In this document: positions 12,817 to 23,403 of the stretch, in pieces
Numbering within the stretch: the first letter of the stretch is position 1
How the letters are laid out: each line of letters opens with the position of its first letter
Assembly: GCF_018873765.1 (NCBI RefSeq)
Contig: NC_057923.1
Span: 60,816,593 to 60,880,592 of the forward strand
DNA: 64,000 nucleotides
From: Telopea speciosissima
Taxonomy: Eukaryota; Streptophyta; Magnoliopsida; Proteales; Proteaceae
Direction: 5' to 3'
Notes under the pieces: generated by a model
What the model was told of the DNA's origin: nothing
The model's input: the letters and a program-made list of their open reading frames with translations, nothing else
The model's database searches: none
Made by a program: the position numbers and the translations under genes

Positions 12817-12999
12817 TTTGAGTGTCCAGTGGGTTGTATGGGCCATGGGCTTTATATTTTTGGGTTTACTTTTGTAATGGGACAATTTTATAAGCCCAAA
12901 TATTAGGGATTTAAAACCCATGCGGGGTTAAGTAGTTATTTTCTGTTTCTTAGTCATTAAGTGTTGGACAATGGCTGACACTAAGAAGGGGGGGGGGGG
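12817..12999. repeat. Direct repeat (about 175 bp), left copy, block A
   Basis: The stretch beginning TTTGAGTGTCCAGTGGGTTG recurs at 14377 with an offset of exactly 1560. Block B has only one copy at the same place (45174 onward). The left copy ends in a 13-base G run. Confidence 0.9.
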
Positions 13000-13002
13000 T
13001 AA

Positions 13003-14319
13003 TGTAGTCCTAGATAGGTAGGAGACCTAATAGGAGCTAGTTCAACCAGGATCTAATCTGAACATGTCATCCGAATGGGAGAAACTTGAGTTTTAGGTCA
13101 AAATTAGGGTTAAAGTTAGGTTTAGGTTAGAGTTGCCTTATATAGTAATGATGGGCAGGTGTAGGGAAGTCTAATGGTATAGGTTTTATGATGTTTGAGT
13201 GAATGGAAGTAGGTTAGGTGAGTTGGGCAGCAAGATAAGGTTATTTGAGACAATTCCTAATGGAGGTAGGAGAAGGGGATTCTAAGGTTTAGAGATATGA
13301 TTTGGTTACTAATTTCAGAATTATCATGTCATGAAATCAACTACTTATTCTGAGCATGAAATCAGAATCGAGTATGGTTGAAGGTCTGAAACTGTGTTTT
13401 AATGGAGGTAGGGGTAGAATGGGAAATATGAGAATATATTCAAATCAGGCCACAGGAATTAGGTCAAATTTGAATCACTTCCCAAATTAGGGTTAATAGA
13501 GGTATGGTGAAAATATGAGTTCAATCGGATGGCTGGTTTGGTAGATCTCAAAAATCACCTTGTATGTGACCTTCTAGAAGGAAGAAGAATAGTTGCAGAA
13601 TTTCTTACTTGTTGCAGGTCTTCAATGGTAGCAGCTTTGAAGATGAACAATGGGGTGTCCCGATCTTCACGATACAAGGAGATAAGTAGCAGCCCTCCCG
13701 ATCTTCACGATGCAAGGAGTCGATTGGAGATCCACCAATCCCTTCAACCTTGATATTACTCACAAGGCACACTCACAATGGAGCAAAGGCAGCAACAAAG
13801 GCAGCAAGCATAAAGCTAATTTTTATTAATCAAATTCGTATTCAATGTTGGCCTCCCTTACAAACTTATATAGAAGACTCAAAAATAGACTTAGACACTA
13901 AAAAGGAATGGCCTAACCCAATCCTTAACCTATAAGCTAACTTAAACTGACTAGGAAACTAAAATAGACTCAAAATAGAGTCCTAATAACTTAAAAACAA
14001 CTTAAACTACTTAAAATAAAGAAGATTCTCTAGCAGCCAATAGGATATAAGAACCTCTTAGCCAATAGGATCACTTCACTTAAATTAGACCAATTGAACC
14101 AATTGGATGCAACTAATTTAAACCGGTTCAATTAAAAACACACAATAAAAACTTAGTATTGGGCTAATCCCGTATGCAACCTATGTACCCCTAATTTAGG
14201 CCCAGAAAAGTGGCCTATTACATTAGAAACTCATGGGATCAAAAGCCCAACATATATGTAACCCAACCCTAGACTTATTTCTAATGAAACAAGCCCTATT
14301 TGGTGATGAATCTGCATCA
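13003..14319 (-). mobile_element. LTR of a reverse-oriented LTR retrotransposon, 1317 bp
   Basis: The block has TG/CA ends on both strands. On the minus strand it is preceded by a purine tract (TCTTGGGGAGAG, at about 14320-14332) and by roughly 45 bases of internal sequence up to 14376. No second LTR or coding region is present, so this is a 3' LTR with a stub of interior. An identical-length copy is in block C (55601-56917), and block B lacks it. Short ORFs inside carry no recognisable domain. Confidence 0.65.
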
Positions 14320-14376
14320 ACTCTCCCCAAGACGAATTTTGTAGTGATGAGGGGGAATCAACATGTGATCAGCAGC

Positions 14377-14555
14377 TTTGAGTGTCCAGTGGGTTGTATG
14401 GGCCATGGGCTTTATATTTTTGGGTTTACTTTTGTAATGGGACAATTTTATAAGCCCAAATATTAGGGATTTAAAACCCATGCGGGGTTAAGTAGTTATT
14501 TTCTGTTTCTTAGTCATTAAGTGTTGGACAATGGCTGACACTGAGAAGGGGGGGG
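14377..14555. repeat. Direct repeat (about 175 bp), right copy, block A
   Basis: Second copy of 12817-12999. Downstream it continues as block B does after its single copy, so the original locus resumes here. Confidence 0.9.
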
Positions 14556-14668
14556 TGTATCAGTGTATTTAAAATTTTCTCTTTCTATTTGACTGGCTCA
14601 ACTCAAATTTGCAACCCACTGCTGGCATTGATAATAATCAGACATACAGTCCTGTGTACACCCATCCT

Positions 14669-14790
14669 ACAGACAAAAGCACTTCCAATATACACACATG
14701 CACAGCCACAAGAAGCACACCCTTCTTGCAGACAAAAGCACTTTCAATATGCACACATGCACAACCACAAGAAGCACACCCACAACACAA
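14669..14790. repeat. Two-unit minisatellite of about 64 bp, block A
   Basis: The unit reads ACAGACAAAAGCACTTCCAA and continues with CACACATGCACA and CCACAAGAAGCACACCC. It appears twice in a row, and also in B (45464 onward) and C (57268 onward). Confidence 0.75.
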
Positions 14791-14814
14791 GATTTTTAGG
14801 TTACAACATATTTT

Positions 14815-14905
14815 CGAAAGCAGGGGTAAGGCTGCGAACATTATGACCCTCCCCAGACCCCACAATGGTGGGAGCCTCGTGCACTGGGTATGCTTTTTTT
14901 TTTTT
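14815..14905 (+). mobile_element. Au-type SINE 3' fragment, block A
   Basis: The segment has GGGTAAGGCTGCG, then CCTCCCCAGACCCC, GGGAGCCTCGTGCACTGGG and a T-rich tail. This is the order and wording of the conserved 3' half of plant Au SINEs. The tRNA-like 5' half is missing. The same fragment sits at the same place in B and C. Confidence 0.7.
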
Positions 14906-15703
14906 ATAGATTTTGAGTTTCTATTTGCTTGTAAGTTTTATTTAGTTGTTATTTTGCTATACTCTCCATTAGCCAAGGGGAATTTCTATTTTGTAACAAG
15001 GCAATTTATAGACATAGGAGGTAGTAATTCCTAGCCTTCAACGATTTTGACAGCCATTGAATGTGTGGTTTGTGCATATGTGTGAGTATGAGAAACACCC
15101 ATGCTGTGAGAGACAGCAAACCTTGGTGGCATTCCAAAGTGGAGATTGGTGAGAGACCATCTCCTAGTTGGTGGGAGATCATATCCCTTTCTTTCTTTCT
15201 TCTTCCACTGGTAAGCTGTTCTACTTTTATTTACTATTAGTTTCCTTATTTCTAATCTCACTGCTCACCTTGTTTCTATCGAACGACATCATGAGCTGTT
15301 TGAATCCCATATTTCCATTCCATTGACTTGCGCATGGCGCTACAGGGTTAGAGGACCTTACTTGCTGTTTTTCAGCCACCGTTTCCGATTTTGTCAGTTC
15401 TATTTCTCTGCTTTCTAATCTGGTGCAGGACTCCTTTTGTGATTTCTGTAACTGTTATTGATTGAGACCAATAATCTCCGTTTATGTGCTGTTTCCTAAC
15501 TTTCTAATTCTGGTTTTAGATGTGTTCTCCATCCAATTAAGTACACTCGACTAGAGTTATATCTTCATCAGACTGATCTGTTGTAGTCTCCCTCCGGTCC
15601 TAGTAATTGGTTTCTTGGTCATTAATGGTTTGGTGATTAGGAACCCAAGAATACTCTTGTTGTTGCTTTGACTCAATCCCCCAAAAGTGGATCTCACACT
15701 AAT

Positions 15704-16003
15704 ACAACAACAACAATGCCTTATTCCAATTAAATGGGGTCAGCTACATGGATCCTTGCCCTCCACTCAACTCTATTCGAAATTATATGTGGTATAAGGC
15801 CTAGGCTATGCATGTCTTTCGTCACCACCTCTTCTAGGGTTATTTTAGGTCTATTCCTGACTCTTTTAGCTTTATCAATCTGAATCAAGTCACTCCTCCA
15901 CACTGGAGCATCCAAAGGTCTACATTGAACATGACCGTGTCACCTCAAACAACATTCTCATAGTTTATCATGTATCGGAGCTACACCCAACTCAAATCTA
16001 ATG
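15704..16003 (-). pseudogene. RTE-type LINE 3' fragment in PhzF intron 2, block A
   Basis: On the minus strand a frame ending at about 15730 reads MDAPVWRSDLIQ, RPKITLEEVV and WRARIHVADP, the usual C-terminus of plant RTE LINE proteins. It is followed by the 3'-terminal sequence with CCCCATTTAATTGG and a TTG-repeat tail (seen on the plus strand as ACAACAACAACAA at 15704). The insertion is 5'-truncated. It is present in A, B and C, so it is older than the duplications. Confidence 0.85.
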
Positions 16004-16567
16004 GATCCCAGTACTCTAATAGCTCCGCATAAATCAACTACATACCAGGTGGGTTTTAAGGTTAATTGGAACAGTTCCTTTCTAGTATAGTAGGAATGCC
16101 TATGGAAGTTAGTTGGTTAGTCCTATCACATGAATGTGCCCAATGCATAACATGGTATTGTTTGTCTACCTCTACCATGAGAGATTTCATGAATTTACCC
16201 AACAAACCAGAATCGTACCAACTAATAGAGAATCTGCCTTCATTATTAAAAATGCACCCCCAAAAAAAAAAAATGTAGTTCTTCATAACTCAATTAAGAA
16301 AAGTAATAAAAAAAATTCTTAAATTACACGGCCAATAAACCATGAGATTTTATTCTGCACGACTCAACTCTCTGCTGGAAGGTAATAATAACAAACCCCT
16401 TGAGTCATGCATCATGACTCAACCATAAGAACCCAATACCTTCCCATACATTATTATATTATATATATGTAAATTATATGTAGAAGAAAAAACTTAAACT
16501 TCCACTTAAAAGAAAAAACAAAAGAAATTGGGCCAGCTTAAAACCAACTGAGAAATTAAAATTTAGA

Positions 16568-17557
16568 GGGAAATTTTCACGGACACCCCTTAAAAGTATT
16601 CAATATCTCGAAACTTATCATACTTAATCAAAATGTCACGGACATCCCCTATTTTTATGAATTTATTTCAATTTAGTCCACTCCGTTAGTCTCGCAGTTA
16701 AGTGTCTGTTAACTCTTTTTAAATGGCAAAATTACCCTTACCACAGTGAAATCCCTGTAATACCCTTTTCGATGAATTAATGATGTTAGAAGTTAATTTT
16801 TAGAAAAAGACAATTTTGCCCTTGTTTTTATTCAATACTTTTTGTTATTCCTTTTTCTCTCCTTCTTCTTCTCCTTCTTCTCCTTCTCTGTTTCTTCCAT
16901 GCCGCCACCACCACCGCCACCGCCAACCCCTCTAGCCCTCCTTCTCTTGCTCCCTTGCAACCCCTCCACCACCCTCTCCAGTCTCCTCCGCCTGAGCATG
17001 CTCTCAGCAATCCAACCCCATAAAAACCCTAACTCTACAAATTAAAACCCTAACCCACCAACGTATGGCGTAGTCCAAAAAAGTCTTATGCTATATGAAA
17101 CAGAAAAAGGAAACAAACACAGAATACTCGCCTATCGCCATTGCCATCCGCGGATGAAAACGAAAGCAAAGGTTGCATTGGCGATAGAGGAGAGGAACAC
17201 AAACGGAATTTACCAATTTCATCACAACAAAAGGAAAACACAGAAAGAGTGGAGACTAGACTGTAGAATACATATAGAGCAAATACTTTTTTCGGCCATT
17301 TCCTAATTTTTGTTGCTCCACCCACCAGAAACTTTGTTCTGTTCTTCCCATTGGCAAGAATGCAAAATTTAAAAATAAAAAATGAATAAGTGGAGAGAGA
17401 GAGAATTTTTTTCATCATATTTTGATTTTTAATACTATATTTGAATGAAAAACACCGACTAAACAAGTAGTAATTTTGTAGAAAATTGCAACGAATCAAA
17501 TTGATAAAAACAGGGGAATTAATCCTTATCGGAAATGCTCTTGTGGGGAAATGTCTT

Positions 17558-17613
<56 letters not shown>

Positions 17614-18251
17614 CTAGCCCTCTCGAGGGCTCCAAGGCACCTACTGAAGCCGAATAGGAGGAGTTTTTGCAATTCCGCTCCAAGTTCCTAACGGCGGCAG
17701 TGGGCGTGGCGTTATAGTGTGAAGAAATTAAACGCAGCGGGACAACTAAGCAGGTGATCTGATGAAGCCGAATCCCGCAGAAACAAAGGATTGTGTAGCA
17801 TGTCGCGTTGGGCTGTGGAATATGGATGTTCCGACTAAGAAGCGACATTTGCAGCGAATTCACACACTTCTGCCCATCCGATGACGACGCTGGAGTTGGT
17901 GCCGAACCCGCAATGCAAACTTAGCATGTGTCGTAAGCTGACCCACGCCACTAGAACGAGACAGCAACGGCTACTGTCAAGAGACTCCCTCTGCAAATGG
18001 GACAGCTGCATGCGTTGATTCCATGGTTGCCGTAGCCGGAACAGGTGATGGTCGCCGGAGCCACATCCATAGAGGGAAGAAGATGAAATGACAGTTTTGT
18101 CCTTTTATTTAAATAACTAAGGGGTAAAATGGATATTTCACCTTTAGGTACTAATTGTGCTTAACGTTTGGGGTGTCTGTGACATTTTGATCAAGTATGG
18201 TAAGTTTCTGAGATATTGGATACTTTTAGGGGGTGTCCGTGAAATTTTCCC
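16568..18251. mobile_element. MULE with captured sequence (Pack-MULE candidate), block A
   Basis: The element begins GGGAAATTTTCACGGACACC and ends in the inverted complement; the terminal inverted repeat runs about 70 bases. Flanks AAATTTAGA (left) and GAATTTAAA (right) fit a 9-bp target duplication with two changes. Block B has the uninterrupted site at about 47670. The interior has no transposase. It carries a GCC/CAC-rich stretch near 16900 and a (GT)n(GA)n microsatellite at 17557-17611. It also carries a GC-richer minus-strand segment (about 17630-18020) with CFCGIRL and VRNLERNCKNSSYS motifs. The last looks like a piece of a cysteine-rich host gene, perhaps a GPI-anchored protein family; that identity is a guess. 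Confidence 0.8.
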
Positions 18252-18934
18252 GAATTTAAAAATAAATCAAATAAAATAAACAAGTTTTAACTAAACTTTA
18301 ATTAAACAGGAAAAGAAAAAAAAAAAAAACAAAGAATTCAAGAACACGGAAACTTCAGATTTGGTTTTCAGGGTTTCAGTGAGTACATTTCCATGAAAAG
18401 CAAAATTGTGTTTCTCTTAGAAATCGTAAAAACAGATAATATGGAGAATCTAAAGTTTGGAATCACTACACTAAAAATTGAATGTAACTTTTTTTTTTTT
18501 TTTTTTTTTTTTTCTCCTCTTCTACAGGGGCAGAGTGAGTGGGGGTATAGAGATGAAGAGAGGTGATAGATTGTAGAAGAACATCAAAACGAACCTCAAT
18601 TAAAGGAGTAAACCAGCGGAGGTGGAATCGCGTGACAGAATGGTCATTAGCATCCGATTGGGTAGAGGAAATCGGAGTCAAGAAACAAGTTTGCGAAATG
18701 TTGAATTCCCTGGCCACAGCTTGCATCCATTTCTCATCTTGCTCTTCTTCTTTTTCCAACAAACACACTGCCGCTGGGTTTCCCTTAAACGCCGTGTCAG
18801 TGAATGCATCCACCTGCTCGAGTCATCCCACCTTCATCTTAAAACCACAAAATCTCATAGCGCACATACCATAAGAATCAAAAGCTAAAAAAGAGAGAAA
18901 TTACCACAAAGTACTTCACGGGACGCTTCACCAT

Positions 18935-20207
18935 TTTTTCGGGGAGAGAGAAAGAGAGAACCAAAGAGGAAATGGGATCAAAAATTTTTCCGCGTCACCG
19001 GTGTTGGAGTGATGTAACTTTCTTCCCAAGTCCTCACATGAAACAGTTAGTAAGTTTGAAAACGGTAATAATACGGGAACGGATACATACGACAGTCAAA
19101 TAGATTTTATGACAATAATATTTTTCAAAAAATCCGATGCAATAAAACGCTTTGACAATATTACAATACGGTTTTTAATACGGTGACTCTAAAAAAATGC
19201 AGGAGCAAAAATACGGACATATATTCACTATATAATAGAAGCTTATCGGTCACACTCACTATAATTATTATTTGTTGCTAGTTAGATTCTTTTGTTTTTG
19301 CATATCTCTCCTGCAGCACCTCCATTATCATCAATTTAATTGTAAATGGAGCTAAGGATAATAGAGAAAGATGGGTGCAAGATTCACAAGTAACAGGGGA
19401 AAGTAAATCAGGAAAAGAAAAAAACAAAAACACAAACAAAATAAAATGTTCTACTTTAAATCTTGTAGGAACAGATATGGGACCTTAGCTTGCAAATGAT
19501 CAAGATTCCTTGTCACCCATGGTTGGGTATCATGCAATTAATGCAATAATCCAATGGTTATATTTAAAGTTATATATGAAAGATCTTAGTTGGATTAGGA
19601 CTGTTCTAGAACCAAGAATTGATAGCAGAATATGGATTGATCTCAGAAATCAGAACAACATACAAAAGTAAATAGATTAAAAACAGCAGTAAGGAAACTT
19701 AGATTTAATATCATATTAAACAAGAAGCAGAAGCAAGAGTTGGATCATCCCACACGGTGTGTGACACACACACTCACACACCTAAGCCAATAACCTCCAA
19801 ACTCAATCACAAGCCGTAAAGTTCCTCATGGATCACAAAGAAAATAAAGAAAAAAAAATGCTGTAAATGACATTACAAACAGCCAAGGTCCTCATGGATC
19901 ACAATTCAGGAAAATCACAAATCTTCACAACATCAGAAACCCACCTTAAAAAAGAAAAAGGATTTCAAAAAAATACCTTACAGGAATCTACCGTTGCAAT
20001 CGCCGGCGGCCGGCCTGAAGAACAGAAGAACCACGGTCACGGGTCGTCAGAAGTAGAAGGGACGGAGAAGAATGGAGAAGGAACCAGCCGCGGGACCTCG
20101 TTTTATCTCTGGTTTCCGCGAAGAATAATCCGGAAGAAAGTACGAGGGTTTGATAATAGTGTAATAAATTAGATTAGAAAGCTTACCAAAAAAAATAATA
20201 AAAAATT
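18935..20207. other. 5' flank of PhzF copy A with an exon-like GC-rich segment
   Basis: Mostly AT-rich and shared with block C (61567-62830). On the minus strand about 20160 to 19980 is GC-rich (CCGGCCGCCGGCG) and ends in a good splice donor (CCTGTAAG/GTATTT). It could be an upstream non-coding exon of a minus-strand transcript. I recognise no protein. CA/GT-rich sequence lies at 19755-19785. Confidence 0.35.
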
Positions 20208-21637
20208 GGGTAAATTACATATGCCTCCCCTGTACTTTGCCCTAATTACACGTTTTTCCCTTTAGTTTTTCCACCTTACATTTTGATCCCTTATGGCTGA
20301 CGGTGTTAGTTTGCTGTGAGTTAATGATTTGAAAAGACAATATTACCCTTGTTCTAAAACAACACAAGTTGAATTACAATGACACCCTTTTCATCATCTT
20401 CAACCTTAAAACACTCATTTCTTTCCTCCTGCACCGCCGCCACCACCACCACCACCACCACAGCCGCTGCCTCCTTCTCCACCGCCACCACTGTCGCTGC
20501 CGCCTCCTCCTCCTCGGACTCTTATTCCCTAAAACTTTAAATTCACGCACTGCAAAGACCCGAACAAGAGATGGGTTCATCATCATAGCTTCCATTACCG
20601 CGTGAAAAGCACAGCAGTGTTGATTTCAATCTTCGATGCTTCTGCTTGAACACGCTGGAGCATCTCTTGTTCTATCACGTAGGAATCACAGAATAACAAA
20701 TTAAAACTGCATTTTCAATTCTACCTTTCTCATCATCTTCAACCTAAAACACTCATATCTTTCCTACTCCATTGCCAGCACCACCACCACCGCCACCACT
20801 GCTGCATTGCTGCCTCCATCACCGCCACCATTGCAGCGCCGCCGCCTCCACCACAAACAAATAAGAAGAGATTAGAGGAGAAAGAAGGGATACCGATTGG
20901 TAAAAGATCACCGAAGGTTCTTTGCGAGTAGGACTAAAACATTAGAAACCGACGTAGCGCAACCTCTCTGCGCACATAAGAAAAAACACTGTGAACCTCT
21001 CTGGTTCTACCCACGTTTTATATTTATGTCTTTCATCTAAATCATCTTCTCCATAATTGCGGAGAAAAATAAGAAAGAAGAAGAAACACAGAGGCGAAGG
21101 AGCCCTTTGGTTTCTCCCGACCGGAGGGCAATCAATTTCCGGAAGGAGAGACTAGAGAGAAAAGAGAGATTGAAGGAGAAGACGGAATTCAATGCGATTG
21201 CAGAGATTCTGTATTTAAATTTTCTTTTTGTTTTATTTGTTTATCAGCTTTTGAATTTTTATCTGTCAATAGATGAGATAAGATGAAAGATCTGATTATT
21301 TTCTTTCTGCTTCTTATTTCGGCAGTGCTTTTATGTCTTTCCTTCTTGAATTCTAACAGGCATTTTTATTGTTTGATTCCATTCTCATCCAAAATAGCAC
21401 CAAAGATTCACTTCCACCAACATAATTGGTAGTTTTTTTTATCACTCTTTTCAATGGAATTTTTGTTTCCTTTACTGCTGGTAATTCATAAATCCAGGCT
21501 TTTTCAAGGTGTACAGAAATCACACACAAAGAGAGCATACCTTGTAGCAGAGAACCGTATGGAATGAAGAGAAGTTGGTGAAATTGAGGCCTGAAGGTGG
21601 GAATGGGTTTCGATAGCAAAAGAAGAAGAAGTAACTC

Positions 21638-21702
<65 letters not shown>

Positions 21703-22230
21703 GCGTTAACAAGCCACAAATACAAGAATGGGGGCTGGCTGCCCTGAAACTTAAAACTAGAAACTGAATCCTATAATACAAGAATGGAGAAGGGCTTCTA
21801 ATAATTGTAAAAGAAAGAAAAAGAAACCGGTTTGGGAAGGAATCTGTTTTAGAACCCAGAAACAATCTGAATGACAGCAATGGTCACTGTGAGCATAAAT
21901 ACTCAGGCACTGGTAGGGGTATCGTTGCCGGCGATTACAAGGTTCAGAGGTTGAAGATGAAGTTGGGAGAGGAGAAAGGGCAAATTTTTCCTTCTTATTT
22001 TGGTTTTTATCAAAAGGGTAAATGGGTCATCTCACAATGACCAAGGGTTAGTTTGGGCATTATAAAAAATCTAATTATGCCATATCAGCACTTAACAGAC
22101 GGATGCTAACGACAGGGGAGGAATTAGTAATTTTTTGAAAACTATAGGGGAATCGTATGTAAGGTGGGAAAATCAAGGGGAGGAATGTGTAATTAGAACA
22201 AAATACAGGGGAGGCATATGTAATTTACCC
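20208..22230. mobile_element. Non-autonomous MULE, 2023 bp, only in block A
   Basis: The ends are GGGTAAATTACATATGCCTC and its exact inverted complement, and the inverted repeat continues imperfectly for more than 100 bases. Flanks TAAAAAATT and TAAAAATTC fit a slightly altered 9-bp target duplication. Block C at about 62826-62834 shows the empty site. No transposase motif is present. The interior has two related CAC/GCC-rich segments (about 20383-20510 and 20725-20850), each preceded by TCATCATCTTCAACC, and a (CT)n run at 21642-21700. Long Arg/Glu or Ser/Leu frames there come only from the microsatellite. Confidence 0.85.
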
Positions 22231-22235
22231 TAAAA

Positions 22236-23038
22236 ATTCAGATTTGAAAGAGGAAACAGAGTTGCCACTGTGGGTCAGGTATGTACGGACTAAACCTAAA
22301 AAATATTATTACTGGGGTGATCGATGTTTGGGTAGGATTGCAAGTGTTCTTGGTCGTCCGAGTTGGACCGATAGGAAGACGGTTCCATGGGTAAGTGGCT
22401 GTCTTTTGCATGCATTTGCATCTCCATCAAAGCCGCTGACAGGCTTCCTGCTTCTATTTTTATCGCTCAGGAAGATGGCACACTGCTTGAACAACCAGTA
22501 CAGTAGTACACTATGACGTACTGGTCCCCTCCACTCGACTGTGCAGTGTGTGTGTGTGTAAGTTGATAAATATTGTCCTATTGCTGCCATCAATAAGTCT
22601 CAGGAATAACGTGATTTGGTTCATGATGCCATGCAGGTCGAGGAGAATTGGCAGCGTCGTCCAAGGGGACGCAGGGCAAAAGGAAAACGCTCCTTGCCGC
22701 CGGAGGTTTCTTCTGGCGTTTCAGACAAGGTGGCGCCGGCGACTCCAACTGATCAATCAGTTCCAGCAGTTAGAGAGAAGATGGATGTAGAGAAGACAGG
22801 TGGCGTAGTTGAGATTAATTATTCAAATAATTCTAGAAGTGTGGTTCCACGTGGAGCAGTTGAGTTTAAAAATTCAAATGGAACTGGAGTTGTGATTTCA
22901 AATGGTGCAGTTGAGATTAAAAACTCAAATAATTCTGGAAGTGTTGGGAAATCTAATGCAGTTTCGGTTAAGGCAGCCATAGAGGTTGAGGCCACACGTG
23001 ACAAACCAGTAAATGATATATATATATTGGTGAGATAG
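22236..23038 (+). pseudogene. DUF4283-like LINE/gag-type fragment with asparagine-rich repeats, block A
   Basis: The first part reads ELPLWVRYVR, then YYYWGDRCLGRIASVLGRPS and D-R-K-T. This fits the DUF4283 pattern (hydrophobic-WVR, then W, then IAS-x-GRP, then D-x-x-T) known from plant LINE ORF1 and related zinc-knuckle proteins. A later open frame, 22616-23038, has a basic patch (RRPRGRRAKGKR). After that come three or four imperfect copies of a 22-residue unit around the motif AVEIKNSN. The two parts are in different frames with a GTAAGT site between them, so splicing or decay separates them. The upstream half of the domain is missing. A very similar copy is at 62830-63632. Confidence 0.55.
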
Positions 23039-23041
23039 GAG

Positions 23042-23403
23042 TGATTAGCACATTTATGTGTGAAAATATTTCATTTAATTATGTATTTTATCTGTTTAGA
23101 ATGGAACTACCTTGGATATTATCTATCTTTTTCAAGGTACAGGGTATTTTCGACATATAGGAAGAATTGGAGAAAAATACATTTTCGAGAGACTAAATTA
23201 AGAAAATCAGATCGGAGTAGTTCAATGCTACACAGTCAGTCTACCCATGGATCGACTCACAAGTGATCAAGGGCGAGATGGGAAGAAGTTTTCTTGAAGA
23301 TCCAAAAGCATAATCATCATTTTATAAAATTGGGAAATCTTAGGAAGATATCCGATATTGGGCTCATACTATCCGAAATATTAATTGGAGCAACTTTAAT
23401 TCT
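23042..23403 (+). mobile_element. LTR-like start related to the 4499 LTR, block A
   Basis: TGATTAGCACATTTATGTGT differs by one base from the start of the LTR at 4499, then diverges. I cannot find the far end or a primer site, so it may be a fragment or a solo LTR. The copy in C starts at 63636. Confidence 0.4.

Larger units (their letters stand above)
10995..18934 (-). pseudogene. PhzF-family protein gene, copy A (frame broken in exon 3, catalytic Glu replaced)
   Basis: Six exons can be placed by homology to copy B and by GT/AG borders: 18905-18934, 18595-18813, 12151-12470, 11564-11725, 11170-11253 and 10995-11102. Family motifs are GNPAAV in exon 2, CGHGTLASAH in exon 3 and DPVCGS in exon 5. 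Exon 3 is 320 bases instead of 318, because single extra bases at about 12299 and 12400 shift the frame. The residue expected to be the catalytic glutamate in the FNISET motif is Gln (FNISQT). Intron 2 is about 6.1 kb and holds a Pack-MULE, an RTE LINE, a SINE and a solo LTR. The two extra bases fall at CTG sites that look error-prone, so the frameshifts may not be real; the Gln is shared with copy C and looks real. Confidence 0.85.
8221..23403. repeat. Duplicated block A (twin of block C)
   Basis: From inside the copia LTR at 8221 through 23403 the sequence matches 49851-64000 in order and orientation. The match is close enough that single-base differences stand out. Block A has an extra 2.0 kb MULE (20208-22230). 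It lacks about 0.2 kb near 10660 and about 0.75 kb after 11269 that are present in C and B. The copy may extend past the window in C. Confidence 0.92.

Noticed and set aside
13529..13935. Two adjacent plus-strand frames conserved between A and C
   Set aside because: They lie in an LTR on the opposite strand. Their conservation follows from the recent duplication, and no domain is visible.
16842..17045. Proline-rich frame at the MULE left side
   Set aside because: It arises from GCC/CCA repeats and is truncated differently in A and C.
20369..20605. Frames rich in His, Arg or Trp
   Set aside because: They come from CAC/GCC repeats inside the MULE and have no domain or codon signal.
21504..21880. 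Minus-strand frames with long Arg/Glu alternation
   Set aside because: They are produced by the (CT)n microsatellite at 21642-21700.
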